From JBGOUJ01 sp041477005 (GTDB lineage: Bacteria; Acidobacteriota; Terriglobia; Bryobacterales; JACQDG01), in contig JBGOUJ010000027.1 of the NCBI GenBank assembly GCA_041477005.1, positions 1 through 26,694 of the forward strand: a DNA stretch of 26,694 nucleotides, given 5' to 3'. This document shows, piece by piece, positions 25,632-26,694 of the stretch (position 1 is the first letter of the stretch; each line of letters starts with the position of its first letter). The notes beneath the pieces were generated by a model, which saw nothing but the letters and a program-made list of their open reading frames with translations, ran no database searches and was not told the DNA's origin. A program made the position numbers and the translations under genes.

Positions 25632-26694
25632 TTAGAAGTACAACTTAAGAGCGAGTTGCATCTGCCGCGGCGCGTTCAGCAGGTCGCCGTTGCTGGTCAG
25701 GTGGCCGAAGCTCTGGCTTTGCAGTTGCGTCGAGCCGGTGCCGAACCGGACCCGGTTGAGGACATTGAACGCCTCGGCGCGGAAGTCCAGGCGCAACGAC
25801 TCGTGGATCGGGAAGCTCTTGGCCACGGAAACGTTCTCGTTGTAGTTGGGGAACTGCCGGACCTTCGGACTGTAGCGCGTGGCGTTCCCGAAGCCGTTCA
25901 ATGGAGTGCCGGTGCCTTGCACCGGAAAAGGACCGCTCCCGTAAGGCACCAGGAAGTTGTCCACCGACGGGTCGAAGCTGCCGCCCTTGGTGGGGGCTCG
26001 CCAGCCATCATACGAGGTGACGTAGGGAACGGACCGCCCCCCAAAGATCGGCAGCGAGTACGAGGTGCTGAGCGCAATAGGCTGGCCGCTCGAGTAGTAG
26101 TGGATGGAACTCAGCCGCCAGCCACCCAGAGCCCACGCAGCGGCCCCGTGGTTGAACATTCGCTTGCCCTTGCCGAACGGCAGCTCGTAGACCAGGCCCA
26201 GCTTGAAATTGTGGGTCACATCGAAAGCCCCGATGGATTTTTCCAGTCTGCGGTTGAACTGGTTTGCGCCAGTCGGGAAATCGGTCGACCAGTAGCTATC
26301 GGCGTCGGTCAGGATCTTCGAGAAGACGTAGGATGTCTGGAACTGGAGACCATTGCTGTAGCGTTTCTCGAGCCGAATGATGCCGGCGTGGTAGGTAGAG
26401 TGGCCGCTGTGGTCGCCGCCCCCGCCCGCCGTGTCGATGCCGTTATATTGCGGGTATGCCCGCAAGGCCTGCGCTACCGTCGCCCCGCCTCGAGGGGCCC
26501 AGAACGCCTTGAATCCCGGCCAAGGCGGAGTGATTCCGGCGGCGATGGCGGCCGGAGAATCGATCTGCGAATTCAGTAGAGCGGTACCGTACTGGGTCAA
26601 ATATTTTGGATCCACCTGATTGTAATTGAGCAGGTTGGCCTGCAGATGGGTGCCGAGCACGGCATTGTAAGACGCTTCCAGCACTGTGCTCGGG
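25632..26694 (-). CDS. TonB-dependent receptor, C-terminal part (runs off the window)
   Basis: The frame is open to the window end, so the start lies beyond 26694. The visible 354 codons are outer-membrane beta-barrel of the Oar-like kind: RLEKRYSNGLQFQTSYVFSK, LGLVYELPFGKGKRM, GWRLSSIHYYSSGQP, LDFRAEAFNVLNRVRFG and a C-terminal LALKLYF. The same landmarks occur in the receptor at 21313-24498, but the two are diverged, so this is a family member and not a recent duplicate. A strong GC hairpin follows the stop. Confidence 0.92.
   Translation of the reverse strand, partial: PSTVLEASYNAVLGTHLQANLLNYNQVDPKYLTQYGTALLNSQIDSPAAIAAGITPPWPGFKAFWAPRGGATVAQALRAYPQYNGIDTAGGGGDHSGHSTYHAGIIRLEKRYSNGLQFQTSYVFSKILTDADSYWSTDFPTGANQFNRRLEKSIGAFDVTHNFKLGLVYELPFGKGKRMFNHGAAAWALGGWRLSSIHYYSSGQPIALSTSYSLPIFGGRSVPYVTSYDGWRAPTKGGSFDPSVDNFLVPYGSGPFPVQGTGTPLNGFGNATRYSPKVRQFPNYNENVSVAKSFPIHESLRLDFRAEAFNVLNRVRFGTGSTQLQSQSFGHLTSNGDLLNAPRQMQLALKLYF

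Overview
The window is GC-rich and gene-dense, and most genes lie on the minus strand. It reads like a chromosomal segment from an Acidobacteriota member, most likely of the Solibacter/Bryobacter type. The clues are two Oar-like TonB-dependent receptors with an N-terminal carboxypeptidase-regulatory domain, a membrane-embedded spermidine-synthase-like protein, and intergenic repeats of the CACAAAG/CACGAAG kind. The taxon is inferred from gene content, not measured.

Layout. 252-6576 (minus) is a urease locus read ureF2-ureD-ureA-ureB-ureC, then a 219-bp repeat-filled gap, then ureE-ureF1-ureG1. A second ureG (8540-9211, plus) lies beyond an inserted segment and heads a small operon with a DinB-like gene and a short-chain dehydrogenase. 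The inserted segment (about 6600-8530) has visibly lower GC. It holds a membrane-anchored protein with a dCTP-deaminase-like domain that lacks the catalytic glutamate, a possible 44-residue overlapping ORF and a frameshifted IS1-like transposase remnant. 10526-17048 (minus) carries four envelope genes: an NfrB-like glycosyltransferase with a C-terminal MshEN domain, a polytopic spermidine-synthase-like protein with a frameshift near its end, a polytopic protein of unknown function and a GT87/DUF2029-like protein. A tRNA-Ile2(CAU) gene is at 17589-17664, directly followed by a 5'-truncated small conserved gene. 18159-20480 (minus) is a tightly coupled three-gene operon of lower GC: two conserved unknowns and a ComEC-like metallo-beta-lactamase-fold protein. 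21313-26694 (minus) holds TonB receptor, secreted MBL-fold hydrolase, TonB receptor; the last runs off the window.

How the genes work together. UreABC form the nickel urease, and every metal ligand and catalytic residue is present in UreC. UreD, F, G and E deliver nickel. UreF and UreG each occur twice, in dissimilar forms. Arg codon use changes sharply inside ureC: the 3' part of ureC resembles ureG1, while the 5' part is mixed. I infer that this locus is a mosaic of two urease clusters.

The best candidates for undescribed biology are the catalytically dead DCD-fold membrane protein, the three-gene MBL operon beside the tRNA, and the ureF2-ureD junction. At that junction UreD has no normal start codon for its full fold and lies in frame directly after the ureF2 TAG.
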